The notes under the pieces were generated by a model, which was given only the letters and a program-made list of their open reading frames with translations, was not told the origin of the DNA and did no database searches. A DNA stretch of 64,000 nt from Malania oleifera (Eukaryota > Streptophyta > Magnoliopsida > Santalales > Ximeniaceae): the NCBI RefSeq assembly GCF_029873635.1, contig NC_080421.1:1426001-1490000 (forward strand). Reading direction: 5' to 3'. Positions within the stretch are counted from its first letter, which is position 1. Every line of letters begins with the position of its first letter. A program made the position numbers and the translations under genes. Positions 11,775 to 25,412 of this stretch are shown piece after piece.

Positions 11775-14700
11775 TCACTTGACTGGCTCAACTCTAACTC
11801 CACTGAATAAGTGTGGATATCTCTGGCGCATCTGATCCTCTAGTTCCCAAGAAGCCTCTTCAATGGCATGGTTGCGCCACAGAACTTTTACCAGTGGAAT
11901 CTTTTTCGTGCGTAGCTCCTGTTCCTTCCAGTCAAGAATTTGCACTGGCACTTCCTCATAAACTAAAGTATCGCCCAATTCCAGTGCTTCATATCTAATC
12001 ACATGGGAGGGGTCTGGGACGTATTTCCTCAACATAGAAACGTGGAATACGTCATGGATCCTAAATAGGACCGATGGTAATGCCAAACGATAGGCAACTG
12101 GACCCACTCTCTCAAGAATCTCGAATGGTCCAATATACCTAGGGCTCAGCTTACCCTTCCTCCCGAACCTCATAACACCCTTCAGCGGTGCCACCTTCAG
12201 GAACACGTGATCTCCTGTGTCAAACTCCAATTCTCGCCGACGAGTATCAGCATAACTCTTCTGCCGGCTCTGCGCTGTCAAACTTGCTGGCACGTCAAAC
12301 ACTGACCCACAAACTGAGCTATCTCCCTTTTCATGTTGCTCCACCAGAAGGACTCTCGGAGATCCCTGTACATTTTAGTGCTACCCGGATGTACAGTATA
12401 TAGGGATCGATGTGCTTCCTCCAGAATGACTTTCTTGATCTCAGGATCGGCAGGAACACATAACCTAGTATGGAACCTCAGGGCTCCATCATCTGAAATG
12501 CTGAACTCTAATTCCTGACCATCCTGTACCTTTCCCATAAGCTCTACCAGTTCTGCATCATTCCTCTGAGCTGCTTTAATCCTCTCCTATAGAGTCGGCT
12601 GCAAAACCAAGTCAGCAATGAACACCTGGTGATCACCCTCTACCAGCTCCACACCAAGCCTCTCCAAATCCATCTGAATCGGATGCTGAATCTCCCTTGC
12701 AGATACAGATGATTCCACTGATTTCCGACTCAAAGCATCAGCAACCACATTAGCCTTTCCTGGGTGGTAGCTAATAGTGCAGTCGTAATCCTTTATTAGC
12801 TCCAACCATCTCCTCTGCCTCATATTCAATTCCTTCTGCGTGAAGAAATACTTTAAACTCTTATGGTCAGTAAATATCTCACACCTACCCCCATATAGAT
12901 AGTGCCTCCAAATCTTCAGCGCGTAAACAATCGCCGCCAACTCCAGATCGTGGGTAGGGTAGTTCTTCTCATATTCTTTCAACTGTCATGAGGCATAGGC
13001 TATCACTCTCCCCTGCTGCATCAACACGCATCCGAGCCCTTTATGGAACGCATCGCTGTAAATTACGAACCCCTCTTCTCCTGAAGGAATCGTCAACACA
13101 GGCGCAGTGATGAGTCGCTGCTTCAACTCTGGAAGCTCTGCTCACATTCATCAGACTACTCAAACTTTGCTCCTTTCCTGGTCAATCTGGTCAATGGGCC
13201 CGACAATCGAGAAAAGCCCTCAACAAACCTGCGATAGTACCCAGCCAATCCTAGGAAACTCCTGATCTCGTGCACGTTCTTTGGTCGTACCCAGTCAACT
13301 ACCGCCTCAATCTTACTCGGATCAACAGAAATACCACCCTTGGATACAACGTGTCCAAGGAAGGTAACCTGTTCCAGCCAGAACTCACACTTCTTGAGTT
13401 TTGCATATAGCTTCTTCTCTCGCAGCACCTGCAACACTATACTCAAATGCTCCTCATGCTCCTCTGCACTCTTCGAATATACCAGTATATCATCAATAAA
13501 TACTACCACAAACTGATCCAAATACTGGTGAAAAACCCTGTTCATAAGATCCATAAACACCGCAGGAGCATTCGTCAACCCAAATGGCATAACTAGAAAT
13601 TCATAGTGACCATACCGTGTTCTAAATGCCGTCTTCAGAACATCTTCCGCCCTGACTTTCACCTGATGGTACCCGGAGCGTAAATCTATCTTCGAAAAGA
13701 TCTGTGTCCCCTGTAACTGGTCAAACAAATCATCAATACGCGGGAGCGGGTATTTATTCTTGATAGTTACTTTATTTATTTCTCGATAGTCGATGCACAA
13801 TCTCATCGAGCCATCCTTCTTCCTCACAAACAAAACTGGTGCTCCCCAGGGTGACACACTGGGCCGAATGAACCCCTTATCTAACAGCTCCTGCAACTGC
13901 TCTTTCAATTCTTTTAGCTCTGCCGGTGCCATTCTATACGGCGCCTTCGAAATCGGTGTTGTCCCCGGAACCAGATCAATAACAAACTCTACCTCACGAT
14001 CAGGAGGTAGTCCCGGCAAATCCTCTGGAAATACATCAGGGAAATCTCTCACCACTGGGATATCCTCCACCCTCAGTTCGCCTTCTGATACAGTCTTCAC
14101 ATAGGCTAAATATCCCTGACAACCTTCTGATAGCAATCTACACGCCTGGATAGCCGATAATAACTGAGGTGGGGTGCGCACATGTGATCCCACAAATCTG
14201 TACTCCTGTCCCTCTGGAGGTCTAAACACTACCACTCTCTGACGGCAATCAATGCTAGCATAGTGGGCAGCTAGCCAATCCATGCCCAAGATCACCTCAA
14301 ACCCATGCATGTCTAAAATCACCAAATTAGCTAACAAATACCTCCCTTGAATATCCACTGGACAGTCCCTGAGTACCTTCCTACATACCCCTACGGTTCC
14401 AGTTGGCGTAGCAACAGACAAACTAATTTCTAACTGCTGAGGCTCAAACCCACACAATTTAACATAATCCCAGGCGATAAATGAATGCGTCGCCCCAGAA
14501 TCAAACAAAATAGTAGCTTTAAATGACAGTATTGAAACAGTACCTGTCACCACATCTCCTGCCGCCTCAGCGTCGCCCGGTGTCAAAGCAAAAACTCTGG
14601 CTGGGGCCGTATTCCTCTGCTGGCCTCCTCGTGGTGCCTGGTAACCTCCTCGTGCAGGTCTAGGAACAGTACCAATCTGTGTCGGACACTCCCTCATCAT

Positions 14701-15630
14701 ATGTCCCGGCTCCCCGCACCTGTAGCAGACACCTCGCCCAGCACGACACTCTCCCAGGTGTTTCTTCCCGCAAGATGGGCAAGCGGGAGATGGTTGTGCA
14801 CCCTGGAAACCGCGATTCCCGGTCTTCTGTCTCCGGTCCCTATAATAGCCACCTCTCTTCCACGCGGCACGGTCGGCTCCCTGCTGGAAATCAGAAGGTA
14901 TGGATCTCTTCTTCTGCCTCTGCTCCTCAGCCTCCAATCGCTCTCCAGTCTCTGCTATAGTGGCTCTATCCACTAGTTCAGTAAAATCCTGCAACTTCAG
15001 AATCGATACCTGCTTATAAATTTCTCTCCTCAAACCTCTTTCAAACTGTCGTACCTTCTTCACCTCATCTGGAATAATGTACGGGGCGAAGCGAGATAGT
15101 TCGATGAACCTCGCCGCGTACTGCTGTACTGACAGCTGTCCCTGCTTCAGATTCAGGAACTCCGTAATCTTAGCCTCCCTAGAAGAGGCTGGAAAATACC
15201 TGTCGAAGAATATCTCTCTAAATCGCCCCCAAGTCATCTCTACAGGTATAGTCCTCTGCTGCTCTAACAATCTCACTGCTGACCACCATCTCTCGGCCTC
15301 TCCAGTCAATCTGTAGGTGGCGAACAGCACCTTCTGCTCCTCATAACACTGCAGCACTGCAAAAATTTTCTCCATCTCCTGCACCCAATTCTCAGCGACT
15401 GCAGGATCCGTTCCCCCTGAGAAAGCTGGAGGATTCATCTTTATGAACTTCTCGATCGTACAACCGTGGCCTACAGACGGACCACCTTGTTCTCTCGAAC
15501 TCCTGGCAATTTCTGCCATAACCTGCTGTGCTACGCTGCGTAAGACTGCATCTGAATCACTACCCGCAGCGCCTGAGGGTCCAGCGCCCTCACTCCCACT
15601 AGCGTGGGCACTATTTCCACCGTGGTCCAT
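11775..15630 (-). pseudogene. gag-pol coding region of the young Gypsy element
   Basis: In order on the minus strand: a Gypsy gag with the [11 protein letters not shown] region, a zinc knuckle [14 protein letters not shown], an aspartic protease with [11 protein letters not shown], and a reverse transcriptase with the [13 protein letters not shown] region and the [12 protein letters not shown] active site. RNase H ([10 protein letters not shown]), integrase material (H2C2-type zinc-binding segment) and a chromodomain-like C-terminus with the WELEDQMRQRYPHLF region follow. This is the order of Gypsy chromoviruses of the Tekay lineage. The gag to reverse transcriptase part is long and well preserved. 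The region as a whole looks broken, with a few breaks, so the copy is unlikely to be autonomous. Confidence 0.9.
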
Positions 15631-15935
15631 CCTGAAAAGAAGAAATAACTTAACTCAAAACCTCTTTTCCTACGTGTATCCCCCAACTCATATAGTATAT
15701 TCTCCTAATTAACTTCTCACTCCTAATCTCAATTCAAGGTTCAATCCTGCAACCTAGATACCCGACCCGACGATAGTTTACAATGAATTTCCTGAAATCG
15801 TCACCCCAGGAAAATCATACAAACCACCACGGAAGTCCTGCATCTAGACAACAAAACCAGACCTCAAATCCTTTTATCCTATACTCTGGTATTATTACTG
15901 CTGCACTCTAGAGTCTACAGAACCTAGTATCCTAG

Positions 15936-15947
15936 GCTCTGATACCA
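15936..15947 (-). other. Primer-binding site, initiator-Met tRNA
   Basis: On the minus strand TGGTATCAGAGC lies two bases downstream of the 5' LTR. This word is complementary to the 3' end of plant initiator tRNA-Met and marks the element's direction. Confidence 0.95.
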
Positions 15948-15949
15948 AA

Positions 15950-18211
15950 TGTAACGTCCCTGAATTTCATAACATAAAATATCACATAATAAATAAAATG
16001 GTCAACCCGAACCCGTGGGTAGCGGGGACACCTGTCATACACAGCGGAAAACCTAGCAGCAGTACACATAAAATCTCAAACATCCAGTCATAAAATATAA
16101 TACCAGAGCTTTCTATAACATTATGATACTGTACTACTATACATCCTCATGTACATCAAAATATCTCTAGGGTCAAACACAAAATAATTCTAACCCTAGT
16201 ACAAAATCTTACCCTCCTCACAGGGTAATCTCACTAATCTCAACGGCGGTCTTGACCCGCCGGTCTCTCAGGGACTCCTGAAAAATGTAATAATATTGGG
16301 GGTGAGACACTTCTCAGTAAGGGAAAATAAACTAAATACAGCTGTGTGGCAACATGAATATTTAAAGCATTTATACGTATATAGTACATTTCATAACTCC
16401 ATAAACATCATCATATCGTACTGGGTAAACATATATTTTCACATCTGTTAATAATTCATATCATACATAAAATCATTTGTTATAACTGTAGTACTGAAAA
16501 TAAACCCAGGATGACTAGCTAGCTGGTGTCATGTATTACCCCCCATGACGGGTTGTGCAGCCCGAAGGCGGGACCCGACAATGGCTGGCCGACCACTGTC
16601 GAATCAAATATGTCTGTAAGTACGATGAGCCCGCCACACCCTGGTCCGGACTGCCAGGTGGACGTCCACACTCTACTGAAAGCCACATCGACTATCCATC
16701 TCCCATCCCCTCGTGGGACGGTAGCACTAATAAGGCCTCGTGCCAAAATGAACCCATAGCTACGGTACCGAGCTCCTGGTCTGAACTAAACTAACATCCT
16801 GGTTGTGAAAACGTATAATACATGATCATACGTAACATCATTACGGCCTCGTGCCGAAAACATAGATACGGCCTCGTGCCGAAAATATAAATACATATAA
16901 ATACGGCCTCGTGCCGATAACATAAATACGGCCTCGTGCCGATAACATAAATATATGGCCTCGCGCCAAAAACATAAATACGGCCTCGTGCCGATAACAT
17001 AAATATATGGCCTCGCGCCAAAATTGTTTCAGGTATATATATATACTGAAAATATCTCATTTATCACACAATCGTCAAAACCATCACAACATAACTCATA
17101 TTTTCATAAATGCCTGAAATCATGCTTGGTTCGTAAAATCTTTCACATCATAATACATTTCACATAAAATAATATTCATGCCACACATATGCTGTTAAAA
17201 GTCATACTTCATATTCTAAAAACGTGAATTATTTACATCTCATACATACATATACATTTTAATCATCATAGCAGTATTTTTCTCAATCGTACATTTCATG
17301 CGTAATACACAATATAACATATGCTTTTCTGAAAATAAATTTACTCATAATCAATAATAATTTGTATGAAAAATTACTGCTTTAGTTTATTCCCTTACCT
17401 GACTATTCAGAAATTCCTTAGAACCCAAAATTTCACGCCCTTGGCGCCCGAAATTTAATTCCTGCAATTTACATTTTTCCCCAGATTAATTAATCTATTT
17501 CTCCAAAATAATACTCATCTAGCCTTCCTTAGGCTCCATATACCTCAAATTAATATTTAAACTATTATTTAATATCCCTACTTAATTTTTTAAATTTTGC
17601 CTGCGGGTCCCAAAATTACACCCGCGACGCTCACCCGAGCCCTAAATTTCAAAAATCCCATTTCAGTCGCAGATGCTTAATATTTTAGCATTTCTAAATT
17701 AATGCTAATTAATTAAAAATAAGCCCCTTAATAATCGCCGCACCCCAAATTTGGAGTTTTGGCCCGACACCCCCACGAAAATTCCGTCCCACTAGACTTG
17801 TAGAGAATCATCCCTAGATTCTCGTGGTGGTGTCCGTTCGTCAATTGGGCTTATATTTTACAAGAAATTAAAGAAAAAGGGGGAAATGACTTACCCCAGG
17901 GAATATGCCTACGCCGCTCCTACTATCGATCCGCTCCAGTAGAAATGACGGCAGCAGCGAATGGAGTCCAGTGGTATCTTCGGATTTTCGATCGGGCGAA
18001 AATCCGTCACGAAATCGAGGAGAGAGAGAGAGAGAACGTGAGGAGAGAGAGAGAGAGTGAGCTGCGTTGCAGCAACAGAGAAAAAATAAATAAAGAAGAA
18101 GAAGAAGAAGAAGATGATGATGATGTGGGGATGGGATGATGATGATGTGGGGATGGGATGTTTAAATAAAACATTTCATCCTGAAGCTTTCTGAAGCTTC
18201 AGGATGTTACT

Positions 18212-18245
<34 letters not shown>

Positions 18246-18525
18246 TATTTAATTAATATTAATAATAATATATTTTATTAATAAAATAAAAATAAATTTT
18301 AATTAATTAATTTTTTTTTTCTTTTTTTTTTCTTTTTCTTTTTCTTTTAAATTCGATTAATTAATTAATTATTTTTTTTTCTTTTTTTTTTAAATTCATT
18401 TAATAATTAATTAATTAATAATTATTATTATTTTTAATTATTTATTTTTAATATTTTTTTTTTTATTTTTTTTTTTTTCGAAATCAATCCACTAATATTT
18501 TATATCTCTTTTTGGGGTTTTTACA
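15950..18525 (-). repeat. 5' LTR of the young Gypsy element
   Basis: This is the partner of the LTR at 8954-11527, 2576 bp, nearly identical along its whole length. The few differences I can see by eye fall mainly in the (TAA)n and T-rich region around 18210-18260. The hairpin array is at about 16842-17023. Confidence 0.95.
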
Positions 18526-18686
18526 CATTCTACCCCACATGCATTTTCCATGCATTTCACTTCTTCCCCTCACATAACACCACACAACATTTTCTTAACA
18601 AAGAGGACACCAAACTATCATCTCCCCCTTTGATCATCATCAAAAAGAGAGGCAAAAATTCATTATACCAAAAAATGATTTCTCTC

Positions 18687-21600
18687 ATTTAGCCTTGATA
18701 GCCACACTATCATGACTTATTGTATTTTGATGATATTAACTTACTTGTTGTTCCTAGTGTCTTCCATCTTTGCAGATTATGCTTAGTACAGGTACAAGTG
18801 ACACATTCACGAAGTATTGAATCGAAGGCAAAAATCAGACCGAGTAGATGTCAAAAAGGAAATATCAAATGGAAATGTACTCGGAAGGACCCAAGCATGA
18901 CCAAAGGAAGCTTAATGTAATCTTATATGTATTTAGGGAGTGTTTGAGGTAGTCTATATTGTAACTTTTGCGGGTGTGCTTTTTGTCTAATTTTTGAGTA
19001 AGAGTTGAGCATTGCATATGTATACTAGGACACTTAAGTTTATAGGATTGCATTAAAGTCACAAACTCACATTCATGGTTTTCAAAGTTAAATTCAAAAA
19101 GTTTGTCCAAAACAACCCTAAACTCAAAATACGTTTTCAAAGGGGCAAATTTTTAACATCTTAGTTTTAAGAACATTTTTATACTTGGTCTCGGTTGTGT
19201 CAAAATGAGCTTTATGCTCTAAGCACTCAAGAAAGTCAAGTATATTTTCATAAAGGACATACTAAGCATATAAGATATCGCAACGAATTTTCAAATGTGG
19301 TTTTATGAACAAGATATCTTATACTCAAGCATAAACTCATTTGGACAAGTATTAAACTCTATTAGACTTAATATATTTCATATACTTTTGTCCAAGAATG
19401 TTTTAATTGTTTAAAAGGCTTTTTGATTGGGTTTAAAACCTAAGTTATGCACCCATCAAATTTTTTGAACACCCTTCAGTTTTTAAGACATAACTTTTTC
19501 TAGAAAAGTCCAAAAAGAATGATCTTGGTGTCCCTTGAAAGGTAAGAAAAAATTTCACAACTTTCATGTTGATAACTTTTTCCGATTCAAGGCACTCGTC
19601 AACAAGAATAGGGGATTCGTTGACAAGTCACTAGTCAACACTAGTTGACGAGTGCAGGGCACTAGTCGACGAGCCCAACAAGCAGAATGATGTTAACAGG
19701 AAAAAAAACGATCAATTTTGTTTGGGAATTGCTCCAAACGATCCAATAACAGTTAGTTGGGTATTTTGGCTTGTAAGAACCCGAACCGTGAGAAATTGGA
19801 ATTCTGCAGATTTTGTTGACGAAGCCAGAATTTGTCGACGAAGGTAGAAGGCTTTTCGTCGATGAAATTCAGAGGTTCGTCAACGAAGAGAAGCCGAGAG
19901 GCAGAAATTGGAAATATCAGGGTTCGTTGACGAAGGCACCATTTCGTCGATGAAATTAGCCGGTTCAAAGGTCTATAAAAGGAAATTTTCATTGCTTAAC
20001 CATTAAGTTACTTCAAAATCTCTCTCTCTCTTTCTAAAATCTCTTTACTCTCTCCTTCTTTCTAGATTTCTTCGCCAATCGTTGACGAAATCAGGAAACG
20101 GAAGTTACCATGAGGATCGTGGAAGGATTCTCTACAACTTTTATGGATCGGAATCTCGTTTCGGAGGTTTTCGGGTTTTGGCGAAAAATTGAGGTAAGGC
20201 TCGGTTTTCATTTCTGATCTGGTAGTTTTGTAGAGGATGGTCTTGTGAGTATATTCTGTATTGTGATTTGTAGGTTTTGGAACTCAATTCGTTGTTTAGA
20301 GCCTTGGTGTTCGGGTTTTGTTATACGGGGTTAAGGTAAGGGGAAACTGTGTTATATTGGTTATTTTTGAAATTGGACCAGTGGAATTGTTGTCCATGGT
20401 CCTGTGTGTGTTTTGGCTACTCATTTGGGGGGAATCTAATGGGGAAACTATGGGTTTTTCATTAATGCAGTTTTGGAAAAAGGGGGCGACGGGCTAAATC
20501 CCGGGTTTTGTTGAAAACTGAGTATATGTGTGATTTATACTGCGTGATTGGGATGGTCGTGCCTTGACTGTGTTTAAATTGTATTTGTTTGGAAAACCAT
20601 GTTATAGATTATCAAATGAGTGTGGTTTGTTTGGTTATATAAGCATGCATGTGTGTGTGATGTATTGAATTGCTGATGGGACAGCGATTCCAAAGTGAGT
20701 CTAGGTACTGAGAGTGTCCGGTTCTATATCCGAGGGCGTGAGCCTATTCCGGCAGATCAGGCCGAAGGGTATGGATCCACCAGTTAGCGCAGGTACGATG
20801 CCATGGGAGTTGAGGACTAGCTATGTGTCGGTGGCGCCATGCTTCGCGGATGGCTACGAGCCAACACTGGATTGTCACGGACCGACTTCGAGCCGATGGG
20901 TGTGACGACACTAGGTTACTGATCATGTGTGTGTATTATGACAGGGCTGCGTATGAATGGCCGCCGTACATACATTTTTACAAGTCCTTCGAGTAAACGG
21001 AACTAGCGTCCTGGTTAGGGAGCGTAGTGGTTGGTGTACTGTGTTAGCGCTTGGGTAAGTGCTAGGACTGTAGTTTTGTTGGGTTGCCATTTTGGGTTGT
21101 ATTTGGGCACCCAATTTGTACATTTTGTTAGAGCCATATTCTGCTCTTGTATAGACTCTGGTATGGTACTTCATATGTTTATATAGAATGACTTTTTCTA
21201 CTGCGTATATAATTGTGTTGGATGTGTTTAGGGTGCCTGAGAACCCCATGGGGTCGGACCCTCATCCATTGTACTGTATCTTTGATGATTTGTACGATAT
21301 AGGGACAGGTTAGGTTACTTAACTCACCTCTAGGTCCCATTTCGGGGTTCGGGGCGTGACAGTTGGCTATAAATACAAGTTATTGGGCTTGTTCAGATAT
21401 GGTTTTAGTGATTTATGCAAGTCTATAGTGAAAAATATCATTTTATTCAAAACCTAACACTTGGCATTTTAGTTATTCATTCCAAGTGCTCAATCTCTCT
21501 TGTTCACTTATCTTATTTGAATCATTCATTGAGAGAGTAGTGTGAGGTTTGATTGTATTTGATATCAGCTCATTGTGAGGAGCATTGCTTTGTATTATCC

Positions 21601-22047
21601 ATCATCTTGTAAAAGGTTCTTTGTGAACCGTTGTTGGTGAAGGTTTTTGTGAACCAAAGTGAAGGGGCTTAGTGAGCGCGATAGGGATTTGTTCTTGAGT
21701 GTAGGGATTTTTTCCCAAGTTGTAAGACTTCTCTGCTGGTGAAAGAGTATCCTTAGTGGATTGTGGAATCCTTGACTTTGTGCTAAGGTGTGGACATAGG
21801 TTTGATGCCGAACCACGTTAAATACCGGTGTTAAGATTTTTTCTCTCTATACTCTTTATTTTTTTCTTGTGCATGATTTATATTTTATATATTGTGATAT
21901 AATTGTTTGCCATCTTGTCAAGACTATTGTTTTGTAGAGAGAAATTTTTAATACGCGAAAAGAGTCATTCACCCCCCCCTTTGACTCTACATTGTATATC
22001 CGATGCGGGGCACACATATATACTCCACGGGCTACAACCGTCTAACA
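18687..22047 (+). mobile_element. Copia-like LTR, right copy, interrupted by a solo LTR
   Basis: On the plus strand the LTR begins near 18687 (CCTTGATAGCCACACTATC) and ends CCGTCTAACA at 22047, with the solo LTR 19772-21361 inserted. It is followed by AGTGGTATTAAAGCC, a diverged Met-tRNA primer site at 22050-22062. A second copy of the LTR end (about 22082-22385) follows shortly afterwards, so little interior is left. It is opposite in direction to the LTR at 4911-8519. A TATA box TATAAATAC lies at 21368-21376. The element is broken and old. Confidence 0.6.
19772..21361 (+). mobile_element. Solo Gypsy-type LTR nested in the Copia-like LTR
   Basis: The insert starts TGTAAGAACCCGAACC and ends GGGGCGTGACA. 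The word TTGGCT occurs just before it (19766-19771) and one base after it (21363-21368), which fits a target duplication. TATAAAAG at 19973-19980 follows six TCGTCGACGA-type words (19813-19953). No primer site or coding sequence follows, so it is a solo LTR about 1.6 kb long. The TGTAA-GACCC style of start resembles the LTRs at 5434, 58067 and 58636. Confidence 0.8.
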
Positions 22048-22385
22048 AGTGGTATTAAAGCCAGACGCTTGCATTTAACGGTGAAGGAGTAGCCTTAGTG
22101 GATTGCGGAATCCTTGACTTTATGCTAAGGCGTGGACGTAGACTTGGTGCTGAACCACGTTAAATATCGGTGTTAAACTTTTCTCTCCCTATACTCTTTA
22201 TTTTTGTCTTGTGTATGATTTATATTTTGTACATTATAATATAATTTTTTGTCATCTTGTCAAAACTATTGTTTTGTAGAGAGAAATTTATAATACGCGA
22301 AAATAGTCATTCACCCCCTTTGAGTTTACATTGTGTATCCGCTGTAGGGCACACGTATATACTCCACGGGCTACAACAACTAACA
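22048..22385 (+). mobile_element. Primer site and LTR tail of the right Copia-like element
   Basis: After the primer site a short stub leads into a near-repeat of 21718-22047, ending CAACTAACA at 22385. Both copies contain the words GTAGAGAGAAATTT, CGCGAAAA and CTCCACGGGCTACAAC. The stretch is the far end of a second LTR of the same element. Confidence 0.6.
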
Positions 22386-25187
22386 AATATCATTTCAATT
22401 AGAATGAGGGGAGATAGTTTTTGAGAGAAGCTAGATATACACAAGTTAATTCATTTCAACTTGACCCAAAAATCCAAATAATTAGATATATTAAAACTTC
22501 GTCCCTACTTATCAATAAGAGAATAAAATATAAATTTAAAAAAAAGGTCCCTCCATTCCCTAGATTAGTGGATCAGTTTTGAAAGGGACTTGGTAGCAAA
22601 AAAAAAAAAAAAATGTATTATATATCATCATAGATTTTTTTAAAGTAACCCATATATTAATAGGAGAGAACAATGAACAGTTAAGTATCTAACTATTTTC
22701 CAAATAAGCTATTAATATTTAACGAATTTTGTATACTCCTAATGCTCTCAATGATAATTTTTTAGAATAAAATTGCATTACCTTTCTAGCAAGCTACACA
22801 AATAATCCATTTTAGAATATATATATATATATACAACTATGTGTGTTATATGCGCACGCGTGCTCGCTTGGATTTTTTTCTTGTAAAAAAATTGGTAACT
22901 TATTAATACATAATTTTATGTCTTACAAAGGAAAATGAAAACTTGGTATATTTTGGATAACATCTCCTAGAGGGTTAGGGATTTTCTATATATATATATA
23001 TATATATATATATCTAATAATTTCCAAAAATTTATTGAATTTTTCTCAAATTTTTTTGCAAATTTTAGGGATTTTCTTTGTTTTCACTATTTCATTGAGA
23101 CTTTATTTCATGCAATTTTTATACTTTATAGTTTTGAAAGATTTTTTGAGATTTTTACATTTTTGTGGGACTTCAAAGCTTTTATTTTTTTCTTAGAATT
23201 TCCTTGATATTACTATTAGATTTTTTTTTTGAAAATGTTAATTTTTTCCCTATTATCTACTATATTTTTTATTTTATCTTTTTGAAAATTTTGTATTTTC
23301 TTGTATTGTTTTACTATTTACTTATTTCTTTTACTTTAAAGCAAATATCTATATATATAATATAAATTATACTGAATTTGGTTCAACCAACCAATTCAAC
23401 AAGTTAAATCAAGTCGAGTCCTACTCAATAATTAGGATTTAGGGTTCCAACTGGGACATTCACTTAGAATCATAATAACCTCTTTTCTTATTTACTAAAC
23501 TCAATATACATACAATAAGAGTTTAGCGCTTCTATGTCTAGTTACCACTTTGTCTGTTTTACTCCACAACCACTCCATCATAATGTTTATGTATTCTCTC
23601 TAATAGGCTCTCTCTCTCTCTCGGAAGGCATCAAGGCAATCATGACTGCTGGAGAGTGTTGTAATGTTAGCCTATTTGAGACCCTCAAACATCCCTTCTC
23701 TCACTTGATAAAATTTACAAAAAAAATGCATCTCAATATACCTTTCATGTGTACTTAAAGGACAAAAAAATGAGATTTTTTTTTTTAATAATGATATTTA
23801 AGATCCTTTGAACACTCAACTAATCTATCAGGATAACGGGTCGATCCCTTTATGAAAAGTCATAACTTCTAACTTTAAAACTTAAAACTAATCATTTAAC
23901 TAGAAGAACCTCAAATTTATTACTTGACCTTCCCTAAGGAAGTAAAAAATAATAATAATAATTTATTATTCACTAAAAATTTTGAGTAAGATCCTCAAAA
24001 GAGAGTGTCTAAGAGAGAAGGTTGAAGTCTCCAACTCTATGGTCACTTGGACTCTTGACCTACAAGGAGTCCTTAATCATAATCTTTATCTTCCTTCATG
24101 GTCCATTATTATTATTATTATGATTGGGGGGGATGGGGTGCAGGTGATTCAACTTTCAAGGGGCCCACCATTGAAAAGCAAATTAATATGACAGCCAGCT
24201 AGCTAGCTCTCCCCTCTTGTAATTGCCTTCTAGGCTTCTACATTTATATATTAATATTATATATATATGTATTTATATCTACCACATTAAGAAATTAATT
24301 CATGATAGCCCCCTTAATCTTTTTATTTGTATTTTTTTAACTCTATCACATTGATACTATTTTTTAATTCATCTCCTATTCCATATTTACTTTTAAATTC
24401 TTTTTAAATATTTCAGATCTTTTCTATGTTGAAGTCCCAGACTACAACAATTGGGCTAAATCTTTAGAAAAACTTTTGATGAGTATTGTTTGTGACTTGC
24501 ATGAATACATATTTAAGATTTTAAGTTCAAATAGTGATAGGGATAATTTAATCGGATTTACTTAAATGCTAAGAGCGAAGTGGAGTTTTGGTAACACTGA
24601 GATACCAGTTTCCATTCTTCATTTTATGGTTTACTAGTGAATTACTAGGTATGCATCAATAGGTGAACGGTAATTTAGTGCTACTTGAGTGGATTCGGTT
24701 AGAGTTTTGAATTATCCAAAAAAAAAAAAATACTAATAGGGGTGAGTAGATATATGAAGTGTTCAACGTGTTAGCAAGCAGTTAGAAAATAAAAATATAT
24801 TTGTTTTTAAAATTTTTTTCAAAATTAATATTGAAAGAATTATTTCAAAAGTAAAACCTTTGTAATTATCAATAAATTTAGAAAATACAAAATGAAAATA
24901 ACTTTATGAGGTCTGAGTAGCCTTATGATTTCCTCAACCTTACGTTTGTTAACTTTTTGTTTTTAAAAATTATAAAAGGATCAACTTTTTATTGAAAAAA
25001 TAAATTAAATTTATGAGAAGAAGCTAGAAATAAAAATATATATGTTTTTAAAAATATTTTCAAAAATTAATATTGAAAGAATTATTTCAAAGTGATACTT
25101 TTGTAGTTATCTATAAATTTAGAACATAAACAATGAAAATAACTTCATGATGTCTGAGTAGTTTTATGATTTTTAACCCTATGTTTA
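22386..25187. other. AT-rich intergenic DNA with microsatellites
   Basis: The stretch has a (TA)n run near 22988-23013, long T-rich tracts near 23000-23370 and a short GATTATT-type run near 24105. Reading frames at 23165 and 23534 are low-complexity and match nothing I know. I see no gene. Confidence 0.5.
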
Positions 25188-25412
25188 GAGAGCGCTTTGG
25201 ATTTGAATTTGAATAAGGTATAATGTAAAATTATATTTAAATTTATTCAAATTCATCCAAACTTAAATTCAAGGTCCAAAATTCATATTCCACGGATATG
25301 TTCTGGAGATCGCTTTGAATTTGAATTTGAATTTGAATAAGGTATAATGTAAAATTATATTTAAATTTATTCAAATTCATCCAAACTTAAATTCAAGGTC
25401 AAAAATTCATAT
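25188..25412. repeat. Tandem pair of MITE-like palindromic repeats
   Basis: Two units of about 105 bp (25190-25292 and 25308-25412) are almost identical. Each begins CGCTTTG(G)ATTTGAATTTG and ends TTCAAATTCATCCAAACTTAA, so the ends are imperfect reverse complements and the unit can fold on itself. A diverged relative is at 30530-30635. No transposase was seen. Confidence 0.5.

Larger units (their letters stand above)
8954..18525 (-). mobile_element. Full-length Tekay/Del-type Gypsy retrotransposon (chromovirus)
   Basis: A 9.57-kb element lies on the minus strand with LTRs 8954-11527 and 15950-18525. It is flanked by the 5-bp target duplication CATTC (8949-8953 and 18526-18530). The two LTRs differ at only a few positions, mostly in simple repeats, so the insertion is recent. 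Order on the minus strand is 5' LTR, primer-binding site, gag, protease, reverse transcriptase, RNase H, integrase with a chromodomain-like end, polypurine tract, 3' LTR. The domain order, the long LTRs and the C-terminal chromodomain-like segment fit the Tekay lineage. The coding part looks broken, with a few breaks. Confidence 0.93.

Noticed and set aside
13793-15712. Plus-strand frames of 79-103 codons opposite the Gypsy gag-pol
   Set aside because: They are antisense shadows of a long, well-supported coding region.
23165-23365. 66-codon Phe/Ile/Leu-rich frame resembling a membrane peptide
   Set aside because: It is a by-product of T-rich low-complexity DNA.
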